Notes: generated by a model from the sequence alone, not told the origin. A stretch of DNA of 10,626 bases from Stramenopiles sp. TOSAG23-3 (GCA_900128585.1 LT642609.1:1-10626); one strand, 5' to 3'. Counted from the first letter of the stretch, positions 1 to 7,752 are shown. Made by a program: numbers and translations.

Positions 1-63
<63 letters not shown>

Positions 64-88
64 AAAAAGAAAGAAAGAAAGAAAGAAG
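1..88. repeat. GAAA tetranucleotide microsatellite
   Basis: This is a near-perfect (GAAA)n array that starts at the window edge, so its full length is unknown. There is one interruption near position 66, where a run of six A occurs. The plus strand is all purine. The same unit occurs on the opposite strand at 6500-6576. Confidence 0.97.
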
Positions 89-795
89 GTAGGTGTTATA
101 AATAAAAGGCTTTGTTTGATTTTGATTGATCACAGGTCAGGTCAGTGAGGTCAATATGTATGTATATAGGAAGAAAATAAAGAAAAGAATATAAATTTAA
201 TATACCTATTTATTTAAATTAATGAAAGAAAGAAAAAGAAGGAAGAAGAGGAACAGGGACAAGCTGAGCGCTGAGCAGCAAAAAGTGCTAAATAGAAAAA
301 GCAACCAAGCCAAATTGAAAATTCAAAAGCTAAATACATAACACAGCATTGAACTTGATTCTTATTTTATCCTCATCCTTTCTAATTATAATTCTTTCTT
401 CTAGTTTTTATTTTCTTCTAAAATTCCTTCTTAAAAAATATAATATAGAAATAGCATTAAAATAGTAGGAATGATAGATATCATCTTTCTTTTTTCAATA
501 AAAAAAAAATAATAATAATAAAAATATCGATAATAAGGCTGCTATGATACTGTTAATAATGACAGAAAGAAGAAGAAATAAATAGAAATAGTAGTTGTAG
601 TAGTAGTATAAGTACAGAAAAAAATAATAATATCACATTTTTCAATTTTTTAGGAGTATTTAGTAGAGTGGATAAATTATCAATTTCTGTTTACACATCA
701 AAGAAAGAAAAGAATGACAGATAAAAGTAAAAAGGTCTCTATGCACACGCAACATAAAACGAGACATTTTACTGAATTATTTGTGTACTCATTTA
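89..795. other. AT-rich intergenic spacer, no gene seen
   Basis: This stretch is A/T-rich and low in complexity, with purine runs (around 220-250), an AAT run (around 509-521) and TAG/GTA runs (around 592-610). Three AGGTCA-like hexamers lie at 134-153. A reading frame opens at 714, but its product is T-rich-codon sequence (Phe/Val/Cys runs) that ends in a different frame inside the RPN2 start, so I do not call it a gene. I see no tRNA, rRNA or transposon signature. Confidence 0.7.
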
Positions 796-906
796 GTATT
801 CCTTTTGCTTGTTTTTGTTTTGTTTTTGTATTTTCGTTGTTTTGTTTTCCTCCGATAAACAAACAGTTCGACACCACCCAGTTCCACCCACGCACGCCGA
901 CCGACC
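796..906 (+). promoter_or_regulatory. Probable RPN2 core promoter and 5' leader
   Basis: A T-rich tract with TTTTG-like repeats (about 807-854) is followed by a short C/A-rich leader (about 855-906) that leads into the RPN2 ATG. The start context is ACCATGG, with A at -3 and G at +4, a strong eukaryotic context. No ATG occurs between 742 and 906, so initiation at 907 would be unobstructed if transcription starts near the T-rich tract. No clear TATA box is visible. The role is inferred from position and composition. Confidence 0.4.
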
Positions 907-3900
907 ATGGCCACTATCGCCGCCCGCCTTCCCGTGTCTTCCGCCCGTGGGGTATTGGCGCTTTTGGACGACGAGGACAACCGTATCAGGGCCAAGGCCC
1001 TTAAGATCTTGCACCCTCTCGTCGACACTTTTTGGGTAGAGATTGCAGAGAAAGTGGAGACCATCGAGATCCTTTCGGAGAGCGAAGACTTTGAAGATAG
1101 AGAGCTTGCCGCGGCGGTCGCGTCCAAGTGCTTCTACCACTTGGAGGACTACGACGTGGCCCTCAACCTTGCGCTCGGCGCGGGGGGGCACTTTGACATC
1201 AACGCAAAGACGCAGTACGTAGAAACCATGCTTGCCCGGGGGGTGGACCGGTACATCCAGATTCAGAACGACGGGGAAGGGGCCGACGCCGACGAACGGC
1301 TGGGGAAGATCATGGAGAAAATGTTCGAACGGTGCTTCACCGACGGGTCCTACAAGCAGGCCCTGGGGATCGCGCTCGAGTCCATGCGCCTCGACGTCGT
1401 CGAAAATTCGATCACCCAGAGCGACGACGTCCCGGAGATGCTTCGCCACACTTTTTCCGTCGCCCAGTCGACCATTTCGAAGCGAAAGTTCCGGCACGAA
1501 GTGCTGCGGATCATCGTCCGCCTCCACCGGGAGGCGGCCGAGTGCGACTACGTCAGCCTATGCCAGTGCCTGCAGGCGCTCGACGACGCCGCGAACGTCG
1601 CGGAGATCTTGCAGATCCTGGTCTCGTCCGACAACGAGGCCTTCCACCTGATGGCCTACCAGGTCGGCTTCGACCTGTGCGAGAACGAGAACCAAGAGTT
1701 CCTGCTGAACGTCGAGAAGGCCCTCCCGCGCACCCCCCTCGAGCGCAAGATGGCTGCGGAGGCCGCCGCGAAGGAGGCCGCCGGGGACGACGACGCGGAG
1801 CCCAAGCCGGATGAGGAGCCCGCGGAGGTGCCGGCCGGCGACCTCCCGGAGTCGGACGACGACCCGGTGTGGGGGCGAATGAAGCAGATGCGCGCCATCC
1901 TGGTGGACGGGGTGTCCGTCGACCTGTACCTTGACTTTTTGTACCGCAACAACAAGGCGGACCTGCTCCTTCTGAAGAAGTTCAAAGACGGCCTTCCCAA
2001 GAAGAACAGCGTCCTGCACGGGGCGACAATCACCTGCCACGCCTACATGCACTGCGGGACCACGGTGGACATCTTCCTCCGAAAGAACTTGGAGTGGCTT
2101 GGGGAGGCCTCCCTCTGGGCGCGGTTCAGCGCCATTGGGAGCCTGGGCGTCGTGCACAAGGGGCATTTGGGCGAGAGCATGAACCTGCTGCGGCCGTACC
2201 TCCCGCAGGGTGGGATGACGACGGCGCCGTACCAGGAGGGAGGGGCCCTGTACGCGCTGGGGCTGATCCACGCGAACAAGGGTGGCCGCGGCGAGGCCAA
2301 GGTCACGTCGTTCTTGAAGGACGCCATCGAGACGTCCAACGCGAACGACAACGAGAAGGCCCGGGAGGTCGTCCAGCACGGGGCGGCCCTGGGCCTGGGC
2401 CTTGCGGCCATGGCGACCGCCGACGAGGGGCTTTACGCCCTGCTGCGGAACACCATGTACAACGACAGCGCCGTCGCGGGGGAGGCCGCGGCGATCTCGA
2501 TTGGGCTCGTCATGCTCGGAAAGGCGAACGAGACCGCCATCACGGAAATGCTCCAGTACGCGCACGAGACCAAGCACGAGAAGATCATCCGCGGGGTCGC
2601 CCTCTGCATCGCGCTGAACATGTTCGGCCGCGAGGATACCGCGGACGCCCTGATCGACCAGCTCACTGGGGACAAGGACTACATCCTCCGGAGCGGGGCC
2701 ATGTGGACCATTGCCATGGCCTACGCGGGCACGACGAACAACAGCGCCATCCGCAGGCTCCTGCACGTGGCGGTGAGCGACGTCAACGATGACGTCCGCC
2801 GTACCGCGGTCATGGCGCTGGGCTTCGTCATGTTCCGAAGCCCGGACGAGGTGCCGCAGCTCGTGTCCCTGCTCTCCGAGTCGTACAACCCGCACGTCCG
2901 GTACGGCTCGTGCATGGCGGTCGGGATCGCGTGCGCCGGCCAGCCCTCCAAGGCCGCCCTGGACCTGGTCACCCCGATGCTCGAGGACCCAGTCGACTTC
3001 GTGCGTCAAGGCGCCCTGCTGGCCTTGTCCCTCATGCTGATGCAAGAGAACGCCACCCGCTCCGAGGAGGCGAGCAAGCTGCGGGAGAAGGTGATGAAAG
3101 TCCTGACGGACCCGACCTACTCAAAGCACCAGCCCACGATGGCCAAGTTCGGCGCGCTAATCGCGGCTGGCATTTTAGACGCCGGTGGGCGCAACATGTG
3201 CGTCGCGCTGACCTCCCGCTCGGGATTTTTGAGAATGGGCGCCGTCGTCGGGCTGTGCGTGTGGTGCCACCATTGGTACTGGCACCCCCTCCTTCATTTT
3301 TTCAGCCTTACACTCGCGCCAACCGCCGTGATTGGTGTCAACAAGGAAATGAAGATTCCAGGGTCGTTTAAGCTGAAGTGCGACGCGAAACCCTCCCTTT
3401 TTGCTTACCCAGATCCGTTGGAGGAAGAGAAAGAGGAGAAGAAGGAGCGCGTTGCCACGGCCGTGCTGAGCATAACGTCCAAGGCCAAAGCCAAGGCCGC
3501 GAAGAAGAAGAAAGACGAGGGGGGCGAGGCAATGGACGTGGACGAGGACAAGAAGAAAGAAGAAGAGGCGGCGAAGAAGAAGAAGGACGAGGAGGAGGAG
3601 AAGAAGAAGAAGGAGGAAGCCGAGAAGGCGAAGGTGCCGGAGCCCAGCACCTTCGAGCTGAGCAACCCGTGCCGTGTCACGTACGCGCAGCAGTCGTGCA
3701 TGTCCTTTATTCCAGACCAGCGTTACCGTCCAGTCAGGCGCGATTTGAATGCCAATCGTAACTTGGGGGTGCTTGTCCTCACGGACAGCCTTCCAGGGGA
3801 GAAAGACGAAGACCTGCGGGACATCAAGGCGCCCCCGACGATCGGAGAAGACGGGCCAGAACCAGAGGCGCCGGAACCCTTCGAATGGGTCCCACCCGAG

Positions 3901-3912
3901 TACCGCTCGTAA
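907..3912 (+). CDS. RPN2: 26S proteasome regulatory subunit RPN2 (PSMD1)
   Basis: RPN2 is the largest base subunit of the 19S regulatory particle; it scaffolds the particle and docks the ubiquitin receptor Rpn13. The 1001-aa product follows the family from end to end. Residues 1-278 are the helical N-terminal rod, 279-322 an Ala/acidic linker, and 405-761 hold about ten proteasome/cyclosome repeats with Gly/Ala-rich helices, including RRLLHVAVSDVNDDVRR at 616-632, essentially as in animals. The conserved aromatic stretch HWYWHPLLHFFSL is at 788-800, a Lys/Glu-rich KEKE segment with MDVDE at about 839-913, and the C-terminal PEPFEW Rpn13-docking motif near 989. The usual length is about 950 aa; the excess lies in the acidic linker, an insertion in the second or third repeat, and the KEKE segment. 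The ATG is in a strong context and the N-terminus aligns with the family start. There is no intron. It is convergent with VDAC. Confidence 0.98.
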   Translation: MATIAARLPVSSARGVLALLDDEDNRIRAKALKILHPLVDTFWVEIAEKVETIEILSESEDFEDRELAAAVASKCFYHLEDYDVALNLALGAGGHFDINAKTQYVETMLARGVDRYIQIQNDGEGADADERLGKIMEKMFERCFTDGSYKQALGIALESMRLDVVENSITQSDDVPEMLRHTFSVAQSTISKRKFRHEVLRIIVRLHREAAECDYVSLCQCLQALDDAANVAEILQILVSSDNEAFHLMAYQVGFDLCENENQEFLLNVEKALPRTPLERKMAAEAAAKEAAGDDDAEPKPDEEPAEVPAGDLPESDDDPVWGRMKQMRAILVDGVSVDLYLDFLYRNNKADLLLLKKFKDGLPKKNSVLHGATITCHAYMHCGTTVDIFLRKNLEWLGEASLWARFSAIGSLGVVHKGHLGESMNLLRPYLPQGGMTTAPYQEGGALYALGLIHANKGGRGEAKVTSFLKDAIETSNANDNEKAREVVQHGAALGLGLAAMATADEGLYALLRNTMYNDSAVAGEAAAISIGLVMLGKANETAITEMLQYAHETKHEKIIRGVALCIALNMFGREDTADALIDQLTGDKDYILRSGAMWTIAMAYAGTTNNSAIRRLLHVAVSDVNDDVRRTAVMALGFVMFRSPDEVPQLVSLLSESYNPHVRYGSCMAVGIACAGQPSKAALDLVTPMLEDPVDFVRQGALLALSLMLMQENATRSEEASKLREKVMKVLTDPTYSKHQPTMAKFGALIAAGILDAGGRNMCVALTSRSGFLRMGAVVGLCVWCHHWYWHPLLHFFSLTLAPTAVIGVNKEMKIPGSFKLKCDAKPSLFAYPDPLEEEKEEKKERVATAVLSITSKAKAKAAKKKKDEGGEAMDVDEDKKKEEEAAKKKKDEEEEKKKKEEAEKAKVPEPSTFELSNPCRVTYAQQSCMSFIPDQRYRPVRRDLNANRNLGVLVLTDSLPGEKDEDLRDIKAPPTIGEDGPEPEAPEPFEWVPPEYRS

Positions 3913-4046
3913 ACGAGAGGAAATCCTGGGCGCGGCGTGGTGCTTCTGTTTTGCCGGCGAATCCCTGGGCCACTCTTGGTCTCACGTGTTTTGGTTCTAA
4001 AACAATTGCTTCGCACGCCGAGCTCGCGGACAACTGTTATAACACC

Positions 4047-4094
4047 TACTTCGTATTTATTTGTGAGAAGGCATATTCAAAAATATACGAAGTA
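4047..4094. repeat. 10-bp inverted repeat, 28-bp spacer
   Basis: TACTTCGTAT at 4047-4056 is matched by its reverse complement ATACGAAGTA at 4085-4094. The element lies about 135 bases past the RPN2 stop, just where the sequence becomes AT-rich, and just after an 8-bp palindrome GTTATAAC at 4036-4043. In RNA it would form a 10-bp stem with a 28-base loop. A 3'-end role is an inference from position only. Confidence 0.6.
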
Positions 4095-4352
4095 CGTCTA
4101 TATATTCATCAGCTTAAGAGTAATTCGTACTTAAACATATGAAAAAAACAAATTATATAGTACGAAGAAGCTAGATTTAATTACTTAAATAACAGCCAAT
4201 TTTCTTGTTAATAACCATAACATATGATATGACGATAATATGTTAAAAGCTTTTTAAAAGAACTTCGCACATTTCGAAAACATTTCATTTGTGGGGTCCT
4301 GTTATTTTTTGTGCCTTCTAAAAAAAAATTCAAGATTTTACTAAGTTTAGTT

Positions 4353-4374
4353 GCACGCGTGCGGTAGAACGCAC
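4353..4374. repeat. GC-rich palindrome with adjoining hairpin
   Basis: GCACGCGTGC (4353-4362) is a perfect 10-bp palindrome. It overlaps a 5-bp stem, GTGCG (4359-4363) with CGCAC (4370-4374), around a six-base loop. It is conspicuous because it lies in otherwise AT-rich DNA. No function is assigned. Confidence 0.5.
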
Positions 4375-4439
4375 ACAACAATGGTTTAAAAGAATAAAGG
4401 CACTTTACACGTATGTATATCTAGATTAGATTTTTATAA

Positions 4440-4710
4440 CGGCGCGTTGGCGTTGGCGGCGGGAGTGTTACTGAAAACGACCCCCGCTGCAAACCAAGGT
4501 GTTACTGAAAACGACCTCGATGCGACCGTACGCCTCGGCCCATCATCCAGACCCCACGACACACACACTGCACGAGAGAGTTATCCCCCTTAAAGCGCTT
4601 ATTCTTTCTTGTTTTCTACTGCAATGTTCCATTCCCCACTGTTTCCGAGGTGCAGATGTGAAACACAAAAAGGCACTTGGGGCGGCTGCAGCACGTTCAA
4701 AATAACAAGT
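4440..4710 (-). other. Probable VDAC 3' UTR block
   Basis: This segment is clearly more GC-rich than the DNA on its left, with an abrupt edge at about 4440. It lies directly downstream of the VDAC stop on the minus strand, so it most simply represents a 3' UTR of up to about 270 bases. No AATAAA is present on the minus strand here. A 68-codon plus-strand frame at 4499-4705 has no recognisable features and overlaps the direct repeat, so it is not called. Confidence 0.4.
4465..4516. repeat. 18-bp direct repeat, 34-bp period
   Basis: GTGTTACTGAAAACGACC occurs exactly at 4465-4482 and again at 4499-4516. It lies 195-246 bases past the VDAC stop, in the GC-balanced block (about 4440-4710) that probably is the VDAC 3' UTR. 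On the transcript strand the repeat reads GGTCGTTTTCAGTAACAC. Confidence 0.9.
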
Positions 4711-5619
4711 TTACAATTTCATGTCGAAGCCCAGGCCGAATTTGGCGTCGTTTTGAAGGTTGTTGAAGTCAATTTCGGTTTGTAGGGTCAAGGAGGCGCC
4801 GCCGTTCAGCGCTTGGGTAAGTTTGAAGCTACCAACGGCATTTTGGTCGATTTGGATCTTCGTGGACATGTCCGCGTTGTTTTGGAATTCGGCACCAACC
4901 TTGACGTTGAATGCACGCTCTTTGATGGACCCGCCCTTTCCTTGGGAGAAGGTGGCCCCCCACTTGGTGTCGGAACTGGCGTTGTTGAAGATGCTAGCGC
5001 TGAGCATGTTGTCCTTTCCTGGTTGGCCAACCTGCAATACCATGTCGGTGTCGCTGGTCTTGTAGGCAAGTCCTACATTGTAATCGTCCATGCTGGTGGC
5101 ACCACCTTCGCCACCGAACGGGCTTGGGAAGTTAACCTCGGCGTCACCACCGAACTGGAAGTTGTCCATGGTGTAGCAGAACTCTGGGGTGAAGCATACA
5201 ACGTCGTTGTCGCCGTTCTTGGCGAGGAAGTCGAAGTCCGCGGAGGCACTCATGTCGCCCTGTGCGAATTCGAAGCCGATGGCGGCCTTCTCGTTGTTCT
5301 TCTTTCCGGCGAGCCACTTGGCGGTTCCCATGGTGAAGGCACTGGTGATGTTTACGTTATCAACGCCACTTGCGCAGTTGGCTTCGACCTTGACGGAGCC
5401 GTCACTGACGATGTCGATCTTGGAGAAGTTTACACCGGAGCTGTGCTTGAACTTGGAGTTCAACTTGCAGGTGGTGGACCCACCTTTCATGGAGGTGGTT
5501 GCTTTCAAGGCCATACCATTGTTGGTCTTGGACGACATGGTGAAGCTTTTCTCGTTGGTGGCGAATGCCTTTTTGCCGAGAAGGCCGTCGACTTTTTTAT
5601 CCATATCACTGTAAGACAT
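4711..5619 (-). CDS. VDAC: Voltage-dependent anion channel (mitochondrial porin)
   Basis: VDAC is the beta-barrel pore of the mitochondrial outer membrane that passes ATP, ADP and other small metabolites. The 302-aa product has the family plan: a short amphipathic N-terminal segment (MSYSDMDKKVDGLLGKKA), then alternating hydrophobic/polar strands rich in Gly, Ser, Thr and Asn, ending in the strand KFGLGFDMKL (293-302). KFGLGFDM fits the mitochondrial beta-signal (polar-x-G-x-x-hydrophobic-x-hydrophobic) read by the SAM sorting complex. Animal and plant forms are about 275-285 aa; a Gly-rich loop at about 164-178 (FPSPFGGEGGATSMD) probably accounts for part of the excess. There is no cleavable presequence, as expected. 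The ATG has A at -3. By eye Gly codons favour GGT/GGC while RPN2 often uses GGG, which fits high expression. No intron is seen. Family assignment rests on overall pattern, not on an alignment. Confidence 0.88.
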   Translation of the reverse strand: MSYSDMDKKVDGLLGKKAFATNEKSFTMSSKTNNGMALKATTSMKGGSTTCKLNSKFKHSSGVNFSKIDIVSDGSVKVEANCASGVDNVNITSAFTMGTAKWLAGKKNNEKAAIGFEFAQGDMSASADFDFLAKNGDNDVVCFTPEFCYTMDNFQFGGDAEVNFPSPFGGEGGATSMDDYNVGLAYKTSDTDMVLQVGQPGKDNMLSASIFNNASSDTKWGATFSQGKGGSIKERAFNVKVGAEFQNNADMSTKIQIDQNAVGSFKLTQALNGGASLTLQTEIDFNNLQNDAKFGLGFDMKL

Positions 5620-5778
5620 GTTTGAACCGTTTGTTTTGTTTTTTGAAAGTTTGGTTTTGCGTTTATTTTAACGAAGAATTTATGATACCGTTTTACATAC
5701 AACTTTAAAATTGTGCTGGAACAAACAAACGTTCGGTTTTCATTCCTTCAACACTAACACTCATTCTCTCTCTCTCTC
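5620..5778 (-). promoter_or_regulatory. VDAC promoter and leader region
   Basis: On the minus strand this reads into the VDAC ATG through an A/C-rich leader with AAACAAACGGTTCA at 5636-5623. A (GA)7 run, visible as (TC)7 on the plus strand, sits at 5765-5778, about 150 bases upstream of the start. A start-stop pair ATGTAA lies at 5698-5693 on the minus strand, which would matter only if the transcript begins upstream of it. No clear TATA box is seen. Confidence 0.35.
5765..5778. repeat. (TC)7 dinucleotide repeat
   Basis: Seven TC units on the plus strand (GA on the VDAC sense strand) lie in the VDAC upstream region. GA runs near promoters can act as binding sites in other eukaryotes; here only the repeat itself is seen. 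Confidence 0.9.
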
Positions 5779-6499
5779 AAACTACTTCAGACTTGTTCAT
5801 TTATTGCTTTGCTTGCACACTCTTCTACTTGAACTTTCTATTTTTTAATTAAATAGACATACCATAGTCTTCAAATCAACAAAAGAAATAAAATCTATTT
5901 TATTAAATATAGAAATATGGCCATAGCATAGAAATCGTAATATTTGTTATCCTTTTGGATCGATCATTTCATAAATATTACATTATAAGTATATATATAT
6001 TGTATTGTTTGTATTTTAATTTACCTATTTATTACTTTCTGCGCACTGTTCTTCATAAAAGAAGAAGGAAAAAAAAATAATTTTGTTGAAAGAAATAACG
6101 ACGATGTTGAATAATGTTGTCGTTAATATATTTAAATATCTATTGTATTTATATATTACAATATTGTTGTAAAATTATTTGTAAAAATAAAAAAAGCTCT
6201 AAAATAAATCGAATAATCGAAGAGAGATTTTTAAGTCATAGAAACAACAAACCATTTTTTAAATCTAGGAAGTACCTGCTATTGTCATCCTATTTTTCTT
6301 TTAACTCCTACTCTTTCTGGAAGTCGAGAGCTATAATAAAAGTACGATCGAAGAAAAAATAATTTATATAGAAATACCATTGTATTTGATCTGATCATCG
6401 GTGAGGAAATTTTAACAAGTGGTGTGTGTATATAGTCTCGTCTATTCTACTTGAAATAAGATACCTTCAATGTAAGTGACAATAGAAGATGACCTTCTG

Positions 6500-6501
6500 T
6501 T

Positions 6502-6569
<68 letters not shown>

Positions 6570-6576
6570 TTTTTTT
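6500..6576. repeat. TTTC tetranucleotide microsatellite
   Basis: About 18 units of TTTC end in a T run. It is the same unit as the array at 1-88 but in the opposite orientation, so here the plus strand is all pyrimidine. Confidence 0.97.
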
Positions 6577-6789
6577 GTTTACTTCGTTCGTCGTCGTTTA
6601 GATTAAATAAATAAATACTAAACACTAAACACATAACTGTGTGTTGTGTGACGTCCCCATTACTCTTCCTATTACGTAGCAAGTATTTTAGTCGTCTAGT
6701 TAATACTTATTTAGAACCAATGCTGTTGATAGTTCGTCTTACTTGTTTTAATGTTTGTTTACCTGAATGAAACAAAGCACCGGATTCAG

Positions 6790-6885
6790 TTAATTTTCTG
6801 CTCTACAGTAAACAGGATCACTATTAATTTTTTGTTCTTATTTAATTTTCTGCTCTACAGTAAACAGGATCACTATTAATTTTTT
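6790..6885. repeat. 44-bp perfect tandem duplication, 52-bp period
   Basis: The segment at 6790-6833 recurs without a mismatch at 6842-6885, separated by eight bases. It begins TTAATTTTCTGCTCTACAG and ends CACTATTAATTTTTT. A perfect copy in neutral-looking spacer points to a recent duplication. The unit itself has normal complexity and codes for nothing obvious. Confidence 0.95.
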
Positions 6886-6886
6886 T

Positions 6887-6968
6887 CCCTTTTTTTTCTT
6901 CTTTTTTTTCTTCTTTTCTTTCTTCTTTTCTTTCTTCTTTTCTTTCTTCTTTTCTTTCTTTTTTCTTC
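6887..6968. repeat. Pyrimidine tract with 12-bp minisatellite
   Basis: Within an all-pyrimidine plus-strand tract, the 12-bp unit TTCTTTTCTTTC repeats four times exactly at 6911-6958. The flanks are degenerate versions of the same C/T mixture. It begins directly after the 44-bp duplication. Confidence 0.92.
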
Positions 6969-7611
6969 TCAGAACCAAGAATTGATAAGATTACATAGCA
7001 TAGGATATCGTAAAAATATTTTTTTTAAATAAATAGAGACGAGAGCTTTCTCTTCGAATAAATTAAATATTCTGTGGATGGAGGGGGATGAATCTTCCTA
7101 GTACAATAAGCACATTATTCATAGGTGTGTTATGTATTTAAATAAAATATGAGAAGATACGGTGTGATATTAAATAAATAGATGTGGAGTGGTGAAAGAA
7201 GACAATGCAATGGACGATGGACAATTGTTATTTTGAAATATTTTTTATTTGAATTGAACTGAAATAAAGAAAAAGAGTATTTTAGTCAAGTCACACAGGT
7301 ATAATACGCTACAGTGTACACTATGAAGGCTAATACGAATAGAATGAAATATAATAAATAATACACCACAGAGTACGAACAGCAGAGTCTTCTTCAAGTA
7401 CATTTATTCCAACTATAATTATAAATATATAAATTATAATAGGAAGAATAGGTAAATTAATGGTACTACTAATACTATATATTATAATCAGTATTTTGTA
7501 TTTACATAGGTAATATAAATAAAGTATATGTATAAATCCTACTAACAGTCTTAAAACATACTATCATTAGTTTTATTATCATATCATAAATATAACAGCC
7601 AATTTTTCGTT

Positions 7612-7621
7612 TTTATTTATT
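7612..7621 (-). terminator. Candidate poly(A) signal of the coiled-coil gene
   Basis: On the minus strand this reads AATAAATAAA, two overlapping AATAAA hexamers, about 130 bases past the stop at 7753. It sits exactly at the change from GC-balanced to AT-rich DNA. AATAAA is common by chance in such AT-rich spacer, so the support comes from the position. Confidence 0.4.
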
Positions 7622-7752
7622 ATAGATTGCCGCCATGCCCATCTCTGTACCGATGCACATGCTTACGCAGCCAATTGTTTCTTTGTGCGGTGCAACTCGT
7701 TCAGCAGTGTTGCGACTTGACGGGCACCAGCGCATCCATTGTCTCTCATCTT

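Larger units (their letters stand above)
3913..4464. other. RPN2 3' flank and convergent AT-rich spacer
   Basis: The first 125 bases after the RPN2 stop stay GC-balanced and are probably 3' UTR; the sequence turns AT-rich at about 4036. No AATAAA lies near that edge; one occurs at 4393-4398, about 480 bases past the stop. Two inverted repeats are listed separately. I found no tRNA or supported coding region. Confidence 0.6.
5779..7611. other. Long AT-rich intergenic spacer, no gene seen
   Basis: The spacer between VDAC and the coiled-coil gene is strongly AT-rich, with stops in all frames; the frames that do open (6114-6362 plus, 6467-6682 minus) are low-complexity, and the latter is mostly the translated microsatellite (Lys/Glu/Arg). 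It holds three repeat arrays listed separately and an AT inverted-repeat-like stretch at about 7415-7441. I searched by eye for tRNA loops, snRNA-like segments and transposase motifs and saw none. Confidence 0.65.

Noticed and set aside
134-153. Three AGGTCA-like hexamers resembling nuclear-receptor half-sites
   Set aside because: Nuclear receptors are animal proteins; here it is short, in low-complexity DNA and most likely chance.
714-1004. 96-codon plus-strand frame upstream of and overlapping the RPN2 start
   Set aside because: Its product is composed of T-rich spacer translation followed by an out-of-frame reading of RPN2.
1558-3045. 495-codon open frame antisense to RPN2
   Set aside because: It is produced by the strong G/C third-position bias of RPN2; the product is Arg/Val/His-rich without recognisable domains, and RPN2 is certain on the plus strand.
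3290-3306. Splice-acceptor-like TTCATTTTTTCAG inside RPN2
   Set aside because: The protein runs through this point without a gap relative to the animal family (WYWHPLLHFFSL), so no intron is present.
4813-5625. 270-codon frame antisense to VDAC
   Set aside because: It mirrors the VDAC frame almost exactly, has no recognisable domain and is explained by VDAC codon use.
6467-6682. 71-codon minus-strand frame
   Set aside because: Most of it is the TTTC microsatellite read as Lys/Glu/Arg repeats.
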